The notes: generated by a model from the letters alone, not told the origin. A DNA stretch of 64,000 nucleotides from an uncultured Flavobacteriales bacterium (GCA_903945495.1 CAJAVU010000006.1:23597-87596), one strand, 5' to 3'. Shown: positions 27,733 to 37,655, counted from the stretch's first letter. Translations and numbers: made by a program.

Positions 27733-28845
27733 TTACCTGACTAAATGTATGAATCCATGAAATACATAGTTAGCTTGGGTTTTAATTTTGTAGGTGTAAA
27801 CCCCATCTGCCAGCTCGTTACCGGAATTGTCAGTTCCTTCCCAATTATTTTGGTAATTATCAGAGGAAAAAACGACATTCCCCCATCTGTTGAGAATGAT
27901 AAGCTCCGTGTTTTCTGATAGATTTTCAATTTCAAAAAAATCATTAACATCATCAGCATTAGGCGATATGACATTTGGAATAATTAACTCCAAATTACAA
28001 TCTTCTGGATTGATTTCATACAGTGCTGCATTATCCAATACAAAGTAAGGATCAAAAGTCTCACCATTGGCATCTGTGAATGTGAAATCATTGGGTGGAG
28101 AACACGGACCGCCAATCATGATGGATTGAATTGAATGTAAAGCGGTGAATGGCATGTTGAGTGTTTGCCATGTACCATCCGCTTGGTAAGTGGCGTGACC
28201 AAGTTTAACCCAATCAGTGGAGCCTACAGGACAACCATCAGTGTGAATAGCCGATTGAGTGCAATTAGAGCTGCCGAATAGCGTAATATCTATAGGTCCA
28301 AACCAAATGGTTGTTAATGAGTTTCCAAATGATGACATTCCCATTCCATTCAAGTTCAATTGAAAGTTATATGAATTTCCAGGTTGTAAGGGTTGAGTCA
28401 AACAGGTTTTTAAATATTCTAAATATATTCCGTCTTCAATATTACCATCAAAACCAGGTACATCTGGAAGATTAATAATGAAAAAACCTGCAGCAGCTTG
28501 TCCATTGGGTAGTGGCGTTGGTATGTTTGGCCAAAAAGAACCAGGTGTATTAATGAAATAATCCGATGAACCCCATGTTCCTGCTTGCCAGTTGCTAACG
28601 CAAAAAATACCATCAGATCCGAGCGCTAATTGTGTAAAGTCGCTTGGTAGACAACTATATTCTTCAAAAGATGGGTTAGGTATAAAATTGTTCCCAGGAT
28701 TCATCGAGTTGATGCCATTGCATGTGCAATCTATATTATCAATAAGGTCTACCAAACCATCGTTATCATCGTCCAATCCATTATTGCAAATCTCTTGGGC
28801 TGAAATATAAGAGGAAAACAAAAGAAAAATGAGCAAGTATTTCAT
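27733..28845 (-). CDS. T9SS type B (gliding-motility C-terminal) protein
   Basis: 370 residues with signal peptide (MKYLLIFLLFSSYISAQ). A calcium-type acidic motif EICNNGLDDDNDGLVDLIDNID follows, then a jelly-roll-like domain (FIPNPSFEEYSC ... YFVLDNAALYEI). The C-terminus starting IPNVISPNADDVNDFFEIENL and containing NRWGNVVFSSDNYQNNWEG ... GVYTYKIKTQ is the CHU_C/type B sorting domain. Type B substrates include SprB-like adhesins, so a surface role is likely; the ligand is unknown. Confidence 0.9.
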   Translation of the reverse strand: MKYLLIFLLFSSYISAQEICNNGLDDDNDGLVDLIDNIDCTCNGINSMNPGNNFIPNPSFEEYSCLPSDFTQLALGSDGIFCVSNWQAGTWGSSDYFINTPGSFWPNIPTPLPNGQAAAGFFIINLPDVPGFDGNIEDGIYLEYLKTCLTQPLQPGNSYNFQLNLNGMGMSSFGNSLTTIWFGPIDITLFGSSNCTQSAIHTDGCPVGSTDWVKLGHATYQADGTWQTLNMPFTALHSIQSIMIGGPCSPPNDFTFTDANGETFDPYFVLDNAALYEINPEDCNLELIIPNVISPNADDVNDFFEIENLSENTELIILNRWGNVVFSSDNYQNNWEGTDNSGNELADGVYTYKIKTQANYVFHGFIHLVR

Positions 28846-28869
28846 GTCATATTTATTTAGGGCTTTTGA

Positions 28870-31863
28870 TCACTCTTTGATGAATTTCGTTTTATAAGTA
28901 ATTCCTCGGTCTTCAATGGTTAAGATGTACCAACCCTTGGCCAAATTTCCAACATTGATTTCGTTTGCTGTTATACCTGAATAGACCAATTGACCAAGCG
29001 GATTAAAAACCTTTATTTCGCTATCGATATTTTCAGACAACCCTGTAATATGAAGTATATCTTTCGTTGGATTAGGGTATATTAGAATAGAACTATTAGG
29101 AATTTCAACAAGGTCAACAGTTGAAATAAAATGCGCGATAAAATTTACCGAATTGTTTGTTAATGTATCGAGAAAAATAGCATTTGTAGTATCTGAAATA
29201 AGATTGTTTGCCTCCCAATGTGAAAATTGATAACCTGGTTCTGCTTGCGCCTCTAATTGAATTGGAACCCCATCGAAATAAATCCCATTCCAGGGATAGA
29301 TGTTGGGTGTAATGGTACTGATTTCTATTTTTCCTGCATTTTGTGGATATACATTCAATTGCACATTCACTTGTTGTGGTAAATTAAAATTAGTTTGAAT
29401 ATGGTTGCGCATGTTTTCTGGACGGCAAACTAAGTCTTCTTGAAAAATGAGGTGGTACTGGTAAAAGGCATCCACTTGTGCCTGAACATTGTTCGGATCT
29501 CCCCAACGTTCGTATTCGTTTGCCATTTCACTGACGGTTCTGTTGAACATGTCATTTTCTATCTCAAGTAACCTTGAGGGAAGATATACGGTGTTCATTT
29601 GATCTGCGAAACGATTGATAAAGTAGTTTTTGAAGCGATCGTTTTGAAGTCCTTTCCAAAAAATGTTGAAATGGGGATTTCCTGGGTCTGTTGATGGCCA
29701 ATTTATAAGTTGTCCCAATAGGTCGTACCCACAACTGAAATCATTACTCGGATTAGGTAAAAGCCCATATTCCAAATCCATCAAAATGTATCGCCAACTG
29801 TAGTTTGTGGCATTTGACCGATATATTTTTAAATTATTGTAATTAAAACCCCAATCGGCATTATTCATCCAAAGCTCACCTATGATGTAATCGTTGTAAT
29901 AAATCATATCAAAATATTGGTCGGCTTGCGTCCAAAAGTTTGTGTCCAATGGGTTTATTTGCGAGAATAAATTATAGGAATTATAAAAATTTTGAACATC
30001 TCCTTCAATTGCCCTTAACTGGAAACCATACTGCGCGCTCGAACCCAGTATCTCAATTGTATTTTCGATTGCGCCATCGTAAATCTCAAACATTTCAGTA
30101 TTAAACTTTTCTCTTAACTCGTAAAGTCCCCAATATTCTCCATTTATGTAAACGCTTGCAGGACGCCATGCTGAATAGTAATTGTTTGTGCCATCACCCA
30201 TCATTTTAGTTTGTGCCGCATCCTTATGTGGTAGGATTAAATATTGATTGCTGCCATTACGTAACATAAAATCGCTGTATTGATTGCGGTTGGTGCGGTC
30301 AGGTATAATAAATCCTGAAATAGGTCCTTGTCCTAACACACCATCATCGAACTTGATTCGAAATGGACGTTGCGGAAGTCCTCTTGATCCCCAACCACCG
30401 TCCATAATGATTCCTGCCCTTCGAGAAAAAAGAAGGTTATGGTTCAGCGTTGAGTCAAAATAATCAATGGATGCATTCTTCAACAAATCGAGAGAAGGAT
30501 TATCAAACATCCCTGAGGGGCCGAATAAGTTTTGTGGGTCACTGATAACTGAAATGATTGGCGTAGTGTGGTGAACATTGAATAAATAGCTAGAGGAGCT
30601 TATTGTACTCGGAATCAATCCATTCACATACGATCTAGCTCGGAGAATTTTTGATTGAAAAATATAAATCGGAGTTCCGTTCCAAAGAGTTGAATTTTCA
30701 TTTGGATCACTTCCGTCAAGCGTGTAATAAATTGTGGCTGTGGGATTATTTAGGTCAGTAATTGATACTGAAATTGGACTTGTGTAAATCCCACTGGTTA
30801 TTGAAAAAACAGGAGCAGCAGCGTAGCCATCTGAAGGAATGGAGTTGTTGTTACTGACACCAGGTGTTGGAGAACTAAATCGTTTCAGGGTTCCTGAACC
30901 GTCTAAAAAATGTCCAACACTAATATCGTATCCAGGCCCACAATTTAGATTTAAAGCACTAACCACTGTTCCGGATGGATTATACAATTTAATTGTTTCG
31001 CCTGTAGAACTAATTTTAAAATTGGTGTGATGAAAATTTCCTGTTGCAGGAACAAAATTTGGTGATAGTGAATTAATCCCAGTATTTGACATGCTTAATT
31101 CAATAAATTGTAAGCTTGTCGGACAAGTTGCAATTACGTCAAATGATAAAGAATCAATATTTCCAGGAGAAAGCCCTGCTGATATCAACTCACTTGCCGA
31201 ATAAAGGTATTGTTGGCGAGCACCTTCGTACCAGTTACTGTAAGCTGAAGGATAGTCATAATAACCATTCTGAATGGTGCCAGTTCCAATAATCGAGGAG
31301 TTAAAGCGAATATTGGGACGCTGTTGGGCATTGCTTCCACCACTGAATCCGCATGCCGAGCCTGGATAATTTAATGCAATAGTTGCCGAATTGAAGTTTG
31401 TGGTGCTTTGCGAATGAATAGAATTACATTCATAAAATGAGTTATAAGTGCACAGATTTAAAACAATGTTAGAAACACCATCCCAATAGAAGGGTGTTGT
31501 AAAATAATGGGTATTCCAACCTGGCTGTGGTTGGAAAGTACTATCAATTAATACATTTGTAAATGGTGTGGATGCAAAACGATTTTTTTCACTGCAAAAA
31601 ACAATTATATATTCATTGGGTTGAATAATTTGATGGGGGAAAAACCATTCCCCTGGCGTTGAATTGTCGCTTAAACTGTAATTGAACAAATCAATGGCAG
31701 TTGTGCCTGAATTATAGATCTCAATCCAATCCTCGTAGTCGCCATCTTCATCAGCTAAAACGGAGTAATTTTTATTACTGCCTTCATTGATAACTAGTTG
31801 ACCGAAGGAAAAAGATGAAATAAATAAAATTAATAAGCTAAAAAAGGAATTCAAGTGACTCAA
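28870..31863 (-). CDS. T9SS type A protein with lamin-tail and CotH kinase-like domains
   Basis: 997-residue secreted protein. It starts with a TTG codon at 31863; no ATG is available before the signal peptide (NSFFSLLILFISSFSFGQ). Domains in order: a lamin-tail domain (LVINEGSNKNYSVLADEDGDYEDWIEIYNSG), a second beta region, a chitobiase C-terminal-like domain (TIYYTLDGSDP), then a CotH kinase-like domain (WGLYELREKFNTEMFEIYDG; NADWGFNYNNLKIYR; WRYILMDLEYGLL). A repeat domain with AQAEPGYQFSHWEAN and a type A sorting domain (ILIYPNPTKDIL) end the chain. CotH-like proteins phosphorylate secreted proteins in spores; activity here is inferred. Confidence 0.88.
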   Translation of the reverse strand: MSHLNSFFSLLILFISSFSFGQLVINEGSNKNYSVLADEDGDYEDWIEIYNSGTTAIDLFNYSLSDNSTPGEWFFPHQIIQPNEYIIVFCSEKNRFASTPFTNVLIDSTFQPQPGWNTHYFTTPFYWDGVSNIVLNLCTYNSFYECNSIHSQSTTNFNSATIALNYPGSACGFSGGSNAQQRPNIRFNSSIIGTGTIQNGYYDYPSAYSNWYEGARQQYLYSASELISAGLSPGNIDSLSFDVIATCPTSLQFIELSMSNTGINSLSPNFVPATGNFHHTNFKISSTGETIKLYNPSGTVVSALNLNCGPGYDISVGHFLDGSGTLKRFSSPTPGVSNNNSIPSDGYAAAPVFSITSGIYTSPISVSITDLNNPTATIYYTLDGSDPNENSTLWNGTPIYIFQSKILRARSYVNGLIPSTISSSSYLFNVHHTTPIISVISDPQNLFGPSGMFDNPSLDLLKNASIDYFDSTLNHNLLFSRRAGIIMDGGWGSRGLPQRPFRIKFDDGVLGQGPISGFIIPDRTNRNQYSDFMLRNGSNQYLILPHKDAAQTKMMGDGTNNYYSAWRPASVYINGEYWGLYELREKFNTEMFEIYDGAIENTIEILGSSAQYGFQLRAIEGDVQNFYNSYNLFSQINPLDTNFWTQADQYFDMIYYNDYIIGELWMNNADWGFNYNNLKIYRSNATNYSWRYILMDLEYGLLPNPSNDFSCGYDLLGQLINWPSTDPGNPHFNIFWKGLQNDRFKNYFINRFADQMNTVYLPSRLLEIENDMFNRTVSEMANEYERWGDPNNVQAQVDAFYQYHLIFQEDLVCRPENMRNHIQTNFNLPQQVNVQLNVYPQNAGKIEISTITPNIYPWNGIYFDGVPIQLEAQAEPGYQFSHWEANNLISDTTNAIFLDTLTNNSVNFIAHFISTVDLVEIPNSSILIYPNPTKDILHITGLSENIDSEIKVFNPLGQLVYSGITANEINVGNLAKGWYILTIEDRGITYKTKFIKE

Positions 31864-32161
31864 TTTTGATATTCAAATATAGTACATTTTACGAAAAGTA
31901 AGAGCGGGTTCATTTTTAATGAAAAGGAATTGAATTTCACAAGACCTTGAATCATTTCATTGGAATCATTTGGGAAATTTAAATTTAATTTACACTTTGG
32001 ACTTGATTCAGGACAATATTTATAATTGCCGTTGTGCTTAATCATCCTATTGTCCAACTATTTTTGCATCAACAAAAAATTCAGAATGTATATCAATGTG
32101 ATGGTCTGAAGTCAATAATTCATCGGTCTTAATGAAGCTCAGACCGCTTCGCGTTCTTCAT

Positions 32162-32234
32162 CGCTCTCGTTTTCATTCTGTTTCTGAAAGAAAAGCGCCC
32201 GGAATTTCAGAGCGAGAAACAGAACGAGAATGAG
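32162..32234. repeat. Inverted arrays of degenerate hexamers
   Basis: Left arm units CGCTCT, CGTTTT, CATTCT, GTTTCT (32162-32185); right arm on the same strand AGAGCG, AGAAAC, AGAACG, AGAATG (32209-32232), i.e. the reverse complement of the same (C/G)NTTCT-type unit. The spacer of 23 nt contains AAAAGCGCCCGG. Confidence 0.65.
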
Positions 32235-32243
32235 TGAAAAAGA

Positions 32244-32289
32244 AAAAGCGCCATTACTTTCGTAACAGCGCTTTTCTTTTTGTAGCGAG
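32244..32289 (-). other. Hairpin plus tRNA 3'-end-like sequence, possible relic of a second tRNA
   Basis: AAAAGCGC / GCGCTTTT (with an inner TTAC / GTAA pairing) is followed by TTTTCTTTTTGTAGCGAG. The real initiator tRNA at 32456 is preceded by the same arrangement, a terminator hairpin then TTTTCTTTGTAGCGAG. The tRNA body is missing here, so it may be a deletion relic or an attachment-site-like copy of a tRNA end. Confidence 0.4.
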
Positions 32290-32422
32290 CCGAATATCCT
32301 CCATTTCATTTCGGATGGACGTTAATGGAGCTTAACAAAGAAAACCTGATTTGCTTCGCAACTCTTTTTTATGCCTTAATCTTTCATTCAACTCTTCGGC
32401 TTGATTCAGTTCACGGCATAAA

Positions 32423-32450
32423 AAAACCTGAGTCAAATGACTCAGGTTTT
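32423..32450 (-). terminator. Terminator of the initiator tRNA gene
   Basis: 13-bp perfect stem AAAACCTGAGTCA / TGACTCAGGTTTT followed on the minus strand by six T, starting 5 bases after the tRNA 3' end. Confidence 0.88.
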
Positions 32451-32455
32451 CTTTG

Positions 32456-32528
<73 letters not shown>

Positions 32529-32683
32529 CTCTATTCAATCGATACACGAATGTTCGAATGCGCTGCAAAGATACGCCTTTTTTATTGTTTTCAAACAAAA
32601 TCACTAAATAATTTTAAATTTTCCCGTTTAAAATCGGGAACCTCCGCTTTTTTCTACCTTTACTCCTTCCTTAAAATCAAACA

Positions 32684-33424
32684 ATGCTCATTTTTGTAAA
32701 TGGATATACATTAGGCTGTCAGCCGTTTAGACCCTACTGGTCTTCTTCCAAGAATCCAAACGAATTTTTAGAGGAGGCTAGTGTGTATTTCAATGATAAT
32801 ACAATCAACAATGAAAGTTTTGTCAATGGATCGGGAAAATGGTTTGGTTCTCTAGCTTCATTCCGTTATTCGGCAGGAAAAAAATATGCACAAGAAAGGA
32901 TCAACACTTACAAATCACTACTACAAAAAAATGAAAAAATCAACCTTCTTTCACATAGCATGGGAGCCGCTTTTGCCGAAGGTATGATTGAAGTATTTTG
33001 TCAAAATAATCTACCAATTGGGAAAATCGTTCACTTTTCTCCTGCTCATGCACGAAAAATTAAAGTCTTTCAGGCAAGCCAACAGTTGTTCAGAATTCAA
33101 ATAAACGCGAGTGACGATACCATTCTTGAGCGTTTCGCAGATCCTTTTGTTCGAGGTGAAAAATGGATGATTCCTGGAATTAAACTCTATGGGAAAGTGC
33201 ATTGGAATCCGTGGGTATATCATCCAAAACACATGGCTTACGTACAAAAAATGAAACGCAAGCATCAACAACATCCACATTTTGATTTAAAAACCTATGC
33301 CTTCGTATTCGATTGGTTGCGCGATCTTGAAGTACTTTCACAAAAAAACAAACCTGATCAAGGTTCCATCAAAACAAAGTTCGAAGCTGTCTACATGCAC
33401 GGAAAGTATTTTGAATTTATGTGA
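32684..33424 (+). CDS. Alpha/beta-hydrolase, lipase-like
   Basis: 246 residues, no signal peptide. The nucleophile elbow is SHSMGAA (GxSxG-like with Ser in place of the first Gly) after a strand INLLSHS, preceded by an N-terminal FVNGYTLG that would form the oxyanion hole. DD in NASDDTILERFADPF and the His in WVYHPKHMAYV are candidate acid and base. It fits lipase/esterase-type hydrolases; the substrate is unknown. The downstream T9SS gene starts about 57 bases later on the same strand. Confidence 0.7.
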   Translation: MLIFVNGYTLGCQPFRPYWSSSKNPNEFLEEASVYFNDNTINNESFVNGSGKWFGSLASFRYSAGKKYAQERINTYKSLLQKNEKINLLSHSMGAAFAEGMIEVFCQNNLPIGKIVHFSPAHARKIKVFQASQQLFRIQINASDDTILERFADPFVRGEKWMIPGIKLYGKVHWNPWVYHPKHMAYVQKMKRKHQQHPHFDLKTYAFVFDWLRDLEVLSQKNKPDQGSIKTKFEAVYMHGKYFEFM

Positions 33425-33481
33425 CTTATGTCATACTTCAACCGAAGAATTTCCTCTTATTTTGCACCCAAATTCGATAGT

Positions 33482-35071
33482 ATGAAACTGTTTCTGTTCG
33501 CATTAACTATATTTTTGGGCTTGTATGCTCAAGCACAATCTTTTCCTTACAATCTAAAAATTGATTCGATTTCCATTCCGCAATTGGGTGGATTACAATC
33601 CTTTGGAGTTGGACAAGCAAATGGAAAATGGTTGGTTGTTGGTGGTCGATTGGATGGTTTACACCGTCGTCAGCCATGGGCAACGTTTGATTCAGCTGGA
33701 CACAATACGCAATTAGTTGTCATTGATCCGATTCTGAAAAAACGCTGGGTAGCTCCTTTGACAGCACTTTCAACAAGTTTACAAGAACAATTGAGCTCAA
33801 CCAATATGGAATTCATCCAAAAAGGTGAATACCTTTATTTGATGGGTGGATACGGTATTTCGAAAACGGCCGACGACCATATTACTTTTCCCTATTTAAC
33901 TGCCATTCACTTACCAAGTGTTATTGAAGCGATAGTCAACAAAACAGATTTTTCAGCACATATTTTACAAGTGAAAGATGAACTTTTTGCGCTGACCGGT
34001 GGACAATTACTCATCTTGAATGATGCTTTTTATTTAACAGGAGGTCATCGCTTTGATGGATTATATAACCCTATGGGAAATGGAACCTTCACTCAAACGT
34101 ATTTAAGTGGTATTCGAAAATTCACTTTTTCCGTTAGTAACAGCACACTTAACTACAAACACCTTGGCGATGTGATCAGTGAAGATCATTTGCACAGAAG
34201 AGATTTCAATGTACTGCCACAAATTCTTCCAAACGGTAAAGATGGACTGATTGCTTTTTCAGGAGTTTTTCAAAAAGAAGTGAATCTTCCCTACTTAAAT
34301 GCTGTTGTGATTGATAAAGATTCATTTACCGTTGTTCCAGATTTCGCTCAATACTACAATCATTATCATTGTGCAACTGTCTCTCTTTATGGAAACGAAA
34401 CCATGCATAATTTGTTTTTTGGAGGAATTGCCCAATATTATGATAGTTCAACATATTTAGTGCAAGACAATGATGTTCCATTTGTAAAAACGGTTGCACG
34501 TGTTGCTTTTGATAAAAACGGAAGATTAGCTGAATACAAAATGCCCGTGAGTATGCCTGCTTATTTAGGCGCTGCTTCCGAATTCATCATCAATCCATCA
34601 CTTTCAATTCTTCCGAATGAAGTTATTCCAATGGATAAATTAATTGGTGATACTGTACTTTTAGGTTACATCTATGGTGGAATTCAAAGTCCAGCAGCAA
34701 ATATTTTCTGGATCAATACAGGCGTTGAAAGCAAAGCAAGTGAAATGATTTACCCAGTTTATTTAATAAAAACTAACAATGATCAGGGTGTATTGAATGA
34801 CCAAAGCATCAACGGTGTTCAATTACAGTTGTATCCGGATCCAATTGAAGATCGATTAAGCTTAAATTTTAATCTTAAAAATGCTGGAGATGTGCTTGTA
34901 GAAGTCAGTAACATGGATGGAACTTTGCGTTTGAAAAAAACCTTGAAAAAACTAACCATTGGTCAACATGCCGAAACCATCAAGTTCCGAAAATTAAACC
35001 GTGGCGATGTTTATTTTGTTTACTTGACAATTGGAGATGTGAAAGTGGCGCAAAAGATGATTGTGAATTGA
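33482..35071 (+). CDS. T9SS-type secreted protein with kelch-like repeats
   Basis: ~529 residues; the start at 33482 (MKLFLFALTIFLGLYAQAQ) gives a signal peptide, whereas the frame from 33428 adds 18 basic/polar residues. Several GG-containing strands (WLVVGGRLDGLHR, YLMGGYGISK, FYLTGGHRFDG, LFFGGIAQYYD, IYGGIQSPAAN) suggest a kelch-type beta-propeller. The C-terminus LQLYPDPIEDRLSLNF ... RGDVYFVYLTIGDVKVAQKMIV has the type A sorting-domain pattern with PDP instead of PNP. The function is unknown; surface location is inferred. Confidence 0.8.
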   Translation: MKLFLFALTIFLGLYAQAQSFPYNLKIDSISIPQLGGLQSFGVGQANGKWLVVGGRLDGLHRRQPWATFDSAGHNTQLVVIDPILKKRWVAPLTALSTSLQEQLSSTNMEFIQKGEYLYLMGGYGISKTADDHITFPYLTAIHLPSVIEAIVNKTDFSAHILQVKDELFALTGGQLLILNDAFYLTGGHRFDGLYNPMGNGTFTQTYLSGIRKFTFSVSNSTLNYKHLGDVISEDHLHRRDFNVLPQILPNGKDGLIAFSGVFQKEVNLPYLNAVVIDKDSFTVVPDFAQYYNHYHCATVSLYGNETMHNLFFGGIAQYYDSSTYLVQDNDVPFVKTVARVAFDKNGRLAEYKMPVSMPAYLGAASEFIINPSLSILPNEVIPMDKLIGDTVLLGYIYGGIQSPAANIFWINTGVESKASEMIYPVYLIKTNNDQGVLNDQSINGVQLQLYPDPIEDRLSLNFNLKNAGDVLVEVSNMDGTLRLKKTLKKLTIGQHAETIKFRKLNRGDVYFVYLTIGDVKVAQKMIVN

Positions 35072-35074
35072 TTG

Positions 35075-35303
35075 GAGCAAGGAGCAAAGAACAAGGACCG
35101 CTGAGCTGAAAGACAAAAGACCGCTTCGCTTAAGGACTTATTAGTGTTAAATCACTGAAATTATTCTTTCTAAAATCCTAAAGTCTTATTGTCTTGCCGT
35201 CCTATTGTCTTAACATCCTGAAGTCTTAAAGTCCAAAAGTCCTTTGTCTTTCGTCTTATTGTCTTAAAGTCCTAACATCCTAAAGTCTTAAAGTCATTTG
35301 TCT
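35075..35303. repeat. Inverted arrays of degenerate 7-8-mers upstream of era
   Basis: Right arm (about 35174-35303): ~17 consecutive units, mostly 8 nt, of type NNNGTCYT (for example AAAGTCTT, ATTGTCTT, GCCGTCCT, AACATCCT). Left arm (about 35075-35143): units with the reverse complement (GGAGCAA, GGACCGCT, AGACAAAA, GACCGCTT). The arms are separated by ~30 nt. It fills nearly all of the gap before the era promoter; no ORF is present. Confidence 0.8.
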
Positions 35304-35323
35304 ACCGAAAGCTTTCTGCATCC

Positions 35324-35354
35324 TTTGATACTAGTTGCATTTTATCTACCTTTG
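35324..35354 (+). promoter_or_regulatory. Bacteroidota-type promoter of era
   Basis: TTTG, exactly 19 nt, TACCTTTG: a full match to the TTG/TAnnTTTG consensus. It predicts a ~14-nt leader to the ATG at 35373, so the longer frame starting at 35298 cannot be used. Confidence 0.7.
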
Positions 35355-35372
35355 CAAATTAATTTCAGTGTA

Positions 35373-36248
35373 ATGTCTCACAAATCAGGTTTCGTAAATA
35401 TCGTTGGTAGTCCAAATGTTGGTAAATCCACATTAATGAATCGTTTAGTTGGCGAAAAGTTATCCATTGTAACTTCCAAAGCACAAACGACGCGCCATCG
35501 TATTCTCGGAATCGTAAATGATGAGAATTATCAAATTGTTTTTTCCGATACTCCTGGAGTTGTAAATGCAGCCTACAAACTGCACGAAGCAATGATGGAT
35601 TACGTGAACGCTTCGTTGAAAGATGCGGATGTACTTATCTTCATCACCGACACGAAAGAAAACGACATGAATCACAAGGAAACATTGGAGAAAATCCAGA
35701 AGTTGCGTGTTCCTGTGATTTGTTTGATCAACAAAATCGACTTAAGCGACCAAGCGAAAGTGTTCGAACGAATCCAATTTTGGCAAGAAAAATTACCAAA
35801 TGCATTGGTATATCCAGTTTCTGCCTTACACGATTTTAACGTTCAAGCAGTTTGGGAAAAAATTCTTGAATTGGTTCCTGAAAGTCCTGCCTACTTTGAT
35901 AAAGAAGAATTATCGGATCGACCAATGCGATTCTTTGTTTCGGAAATTATCCGCGAGAAAATCTTCTTGCACTGCGATAAAGAGGTTCCGTACAGTTGTC
36001 AAGTAGAAATTGAAGAATACAAAGACGAAATCAACTTGACGCGTATTCGTGCTGTGATCATTGTGGAACGCGATTCGCAAAAAGGAATTGTAATCGGAAA
36101 AGGTGGGGAAATGTTGAAGAAAATTGGTCGCGAAGCACGCATTGAAATTGAAAAATTCATTGATCACCGCGTATTCATGGAAACATTTGTGAAAGTGGAT
36201 AAAGACTGGAGATCAACAGAAAATAAATTAAAGAAATACGGATATTAA
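35373..36248 (+). CDS. era: GTPase Era
   Basis: 291-residue ribosome-assembly GTPase that binds 16S rRNA near its 3' end. G1 GSPNVGKST, switch region QTTRHRILG, G3 DTPGV, G4 NKID (LINKIDLSD), then a C-terminal KH domain with GIVIGKGGEMLKKIG. The length is that of typical Era. The start at 35373 (MSHKSGFVNIVG) is chosen over 35298 because the promoter lies between. Followed by a heptamer-repeat block and then der on the same strand. Confidence 0.97.
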   Translation: MSHKSGFVNIVGSPNVGKSTLMNRLVGEKLSIVTSKAQTTRHRILGIVNDENYQIVFSDTPGVVNAAYKLHEAMMDYVNASLKDADVLIFITDTKENDMNHKETLEKIQKLRVPVICLINKIDLSDQAKVFERIQFWQEKLPNALVYPVSALHDFNVQAVWEKILELVPESPAYFDKEELSDRPMRFFVSEIIREKIFLHCDKEVPYSCQVEIEEYKDEINLTRIRAVIIVERDSQKGIVIGKGGEMLKKIGREARIEIEKFIDHRVFMETFVKVDKDWRSTENKLKKYGY

Positions 36249-36249
36249 T

Positions 36250-36330
36250 GAGATCTGAGATTCGAGACCCGAGATGCGAGACAATAATTCTTGATTCAAT
36301 CTCGGATCACGACTCTAGGCTCTCGGTTCT
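36250..36330. repeat. Inverted arrays of degenerate heptamers between era and der
   Basis: Left arm: GAGATCT, GAGATTC, GAGACCC, GAGATGC, GAGACAA (36250-36284), exact 7-nt pitch. Right arm: CTCGGAT, CACGACT, CTAGGCT, CTCGGTT (36301-36328), the inverted form (both reduce to NNNTCTC). The 16-nt spacer is AATTCTTGATTCAAT-like. It begins right after the era stop. Confidence 0.8.
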
Positions 36331-36338
36331 AAAAAAAT

Positions 36339-37649
36339 ATGGGAAATATAGTTGCAATAGTAGGTCGCCCGAATGTGGGAAAATCGACCTTGTTTAATCG
36401 CCTGACGGAGTCACGCAATGCGATTGTAAAAGAGATTAGTGGTGTAACACGCGACCGTTTATACGGAAAAGGTGAATGGAACGGTGCACAATTTTCTGTA
36501 ATTGATACTGGAGGTTATGTGAAAGGTTCGGATGATATTTTTGAAGGTGAAATCCGCAAGCAAGTGGAAATCGCTATTCAAGAGGCAAACGTCATTGTGT
36601 TCATGGTGGATGTTACCACAGGAATTGTTGATTTAGATGAGAAAGTTGCGGCTTTGTTGCGCAAATCTAAAAAACCAGTTTTTATTGCTGCGAATAAAGT
36701 GGACAGTAATGATCGCATCGGTTTATCGGCTGAATTCTACCAATTTGGATTGGGTGATGTGTTCGATTTATCTGCAACAAACGGAACTGGAACAGGAGAA
36801 TTATTGGATGAAGTGGTTAAACACTTTGACAAAGAAGACGAAAGTGTAAACGAAAAAGATCACTTGCCGCGTATTGCGATTGTTGGACGTCCAAATGTTG
36901 GAAAATCGTCCTTGGTAAATGCTTTAACAGGCGAAGAACGCAACATTGTTACGAACATTTCTGGAACAACACGCGATTCAATCAATACACGTTACAATGC
37001 GTTTGGATTCGATTTCATGTTAATTGATACCGCAGGAATTCGTAAGAAAGCGAAAGTACAAGAAGACATCGAATATTATTCTGTCTTGCGTTCAGTGCGT
37101 ACCATAGAGGAAGCAGACGTTTGTATTTTCATGATTGATGCTGAAGAAGGACTTCAAAAGCAAGATTTGAGTATTTATTACATGATTGAGAAAAACTCAA
37201 AAGGAGTTGTTGTCTTGGTGAATAAATGGGATTTGGTTGAAAAAGATCAAAATACCATGAATGAATACGAAGAAAAACTACGTGAACAATTGGCTCCGTT
37301 CAACGATGTTCCCATCATTTTTACATCGACAATAACGAAGCAACGTATTCACAAAGCCTTAGAAGCAACAATGATGGTGCATGATAACAGAACGAAGAAA
37401 ATTTCAACGTCTGTTTTGAATGAGGTGATGCAAGAAATTATTTTAGCAACACCACCGCCAGCTTTAAAAGGAAAATACATACGCATTAAATACATTCAAC
37501 AATTGCCAACGCATTCACCGGCATTTGCATTTTTCTGTAATTTACCGCAATATGTTCCTGAGTCGTATAAGCGTTTCTTAGAAAATCGTTTGAGAGAAAA
37601 ATTCGATTTCTGTGGAGTTCCTATTCGTATTTACTTCAGAAAGAAATAA
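36339..37649 (+). CDS. der: GTPase Der (EngA)
   Basis: 436-residue ribosome-assembly GTPase with two G domains: GRPNVGKST at residues ~8-16, DTGGY, NKVD; and GRPNVGKSS about 180 residues later with DTAGI and NKWD. A C-terminal KH-like domain follows ([35 protein letters not shown]). It stabilises or helps mature the 50S subunit. It is probably co-transcribed with the Ppx/GppA gene 6 bases downstream. Confidence 0.97.
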   Translation: MGNIVAIVGRPNVGKSTLFNRLTESRNAIVKEISGVTRDRLYGKGEWNGAQFSVIDTGGYVKGSDDIFEGEIRKQVEIAIQEANVIVFMVDVTTGIVDLDEKVAALLRKSKKPVFIAANKVDSNDRIGLSAEFYQFGLGDVFDLSATNGTGTGELLDEVVKHFDKEDESVNEKDHLPRIAIVGRPNVGKSSLVNALTGEERNIVTNISGTTRDSINTRYNAFGFDFMLIDTAGIRKKAKVQEDIEYYSVLRSVRTIEEADVCIFMIDAEEGLQKQDLSIYYMIEKNSKGVVVLVNKWDLVEKDQNTMNEYEEKLREQLAPFNDVPIIFTSTITKQRIHKALEATMMVHDNRTKKISTSVLNEVMQEIILATPPPALKGKYIRIKYIQQLPTHSPAFAFFCNLPQYVPESYKRFLENRLREKFDFCGVPIRIYFRKK

Positions 37650-37655
37650 GTATTC

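Larger units (their letters stand above)
31864..32455. other. Intergenic region with repeat arms, hairpins and a possible tRNA relic
   Basis: The region from the CotH-like gene to the tRNA has no convincing CDS. It holds a TATATTTG -7-like box at 31874-31881, inverted arms of 6-nt units at 32162-32234, a hairpin plus tRNA-end-like sequence at 32244-32289, and the tRNA terminator at 32423-32450. Confidence 0.6.

Noticed and set aside
31860..32057. 65-residue minus-strand ORF upstream of the CotH-like gene
   Set aside because: No signal, domain or coding character; it covers the likely promoter region of the CotH-like gene.
35174..35303. CRISPR array
   Set aside because: Units are 7-8 nt without unique spacers and no cas genes are present.
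35298..35372. N-terminal extension of Era
   Set aside because: The extension spans the consensus promoter and is not found in Era proteins; start set at 35373.
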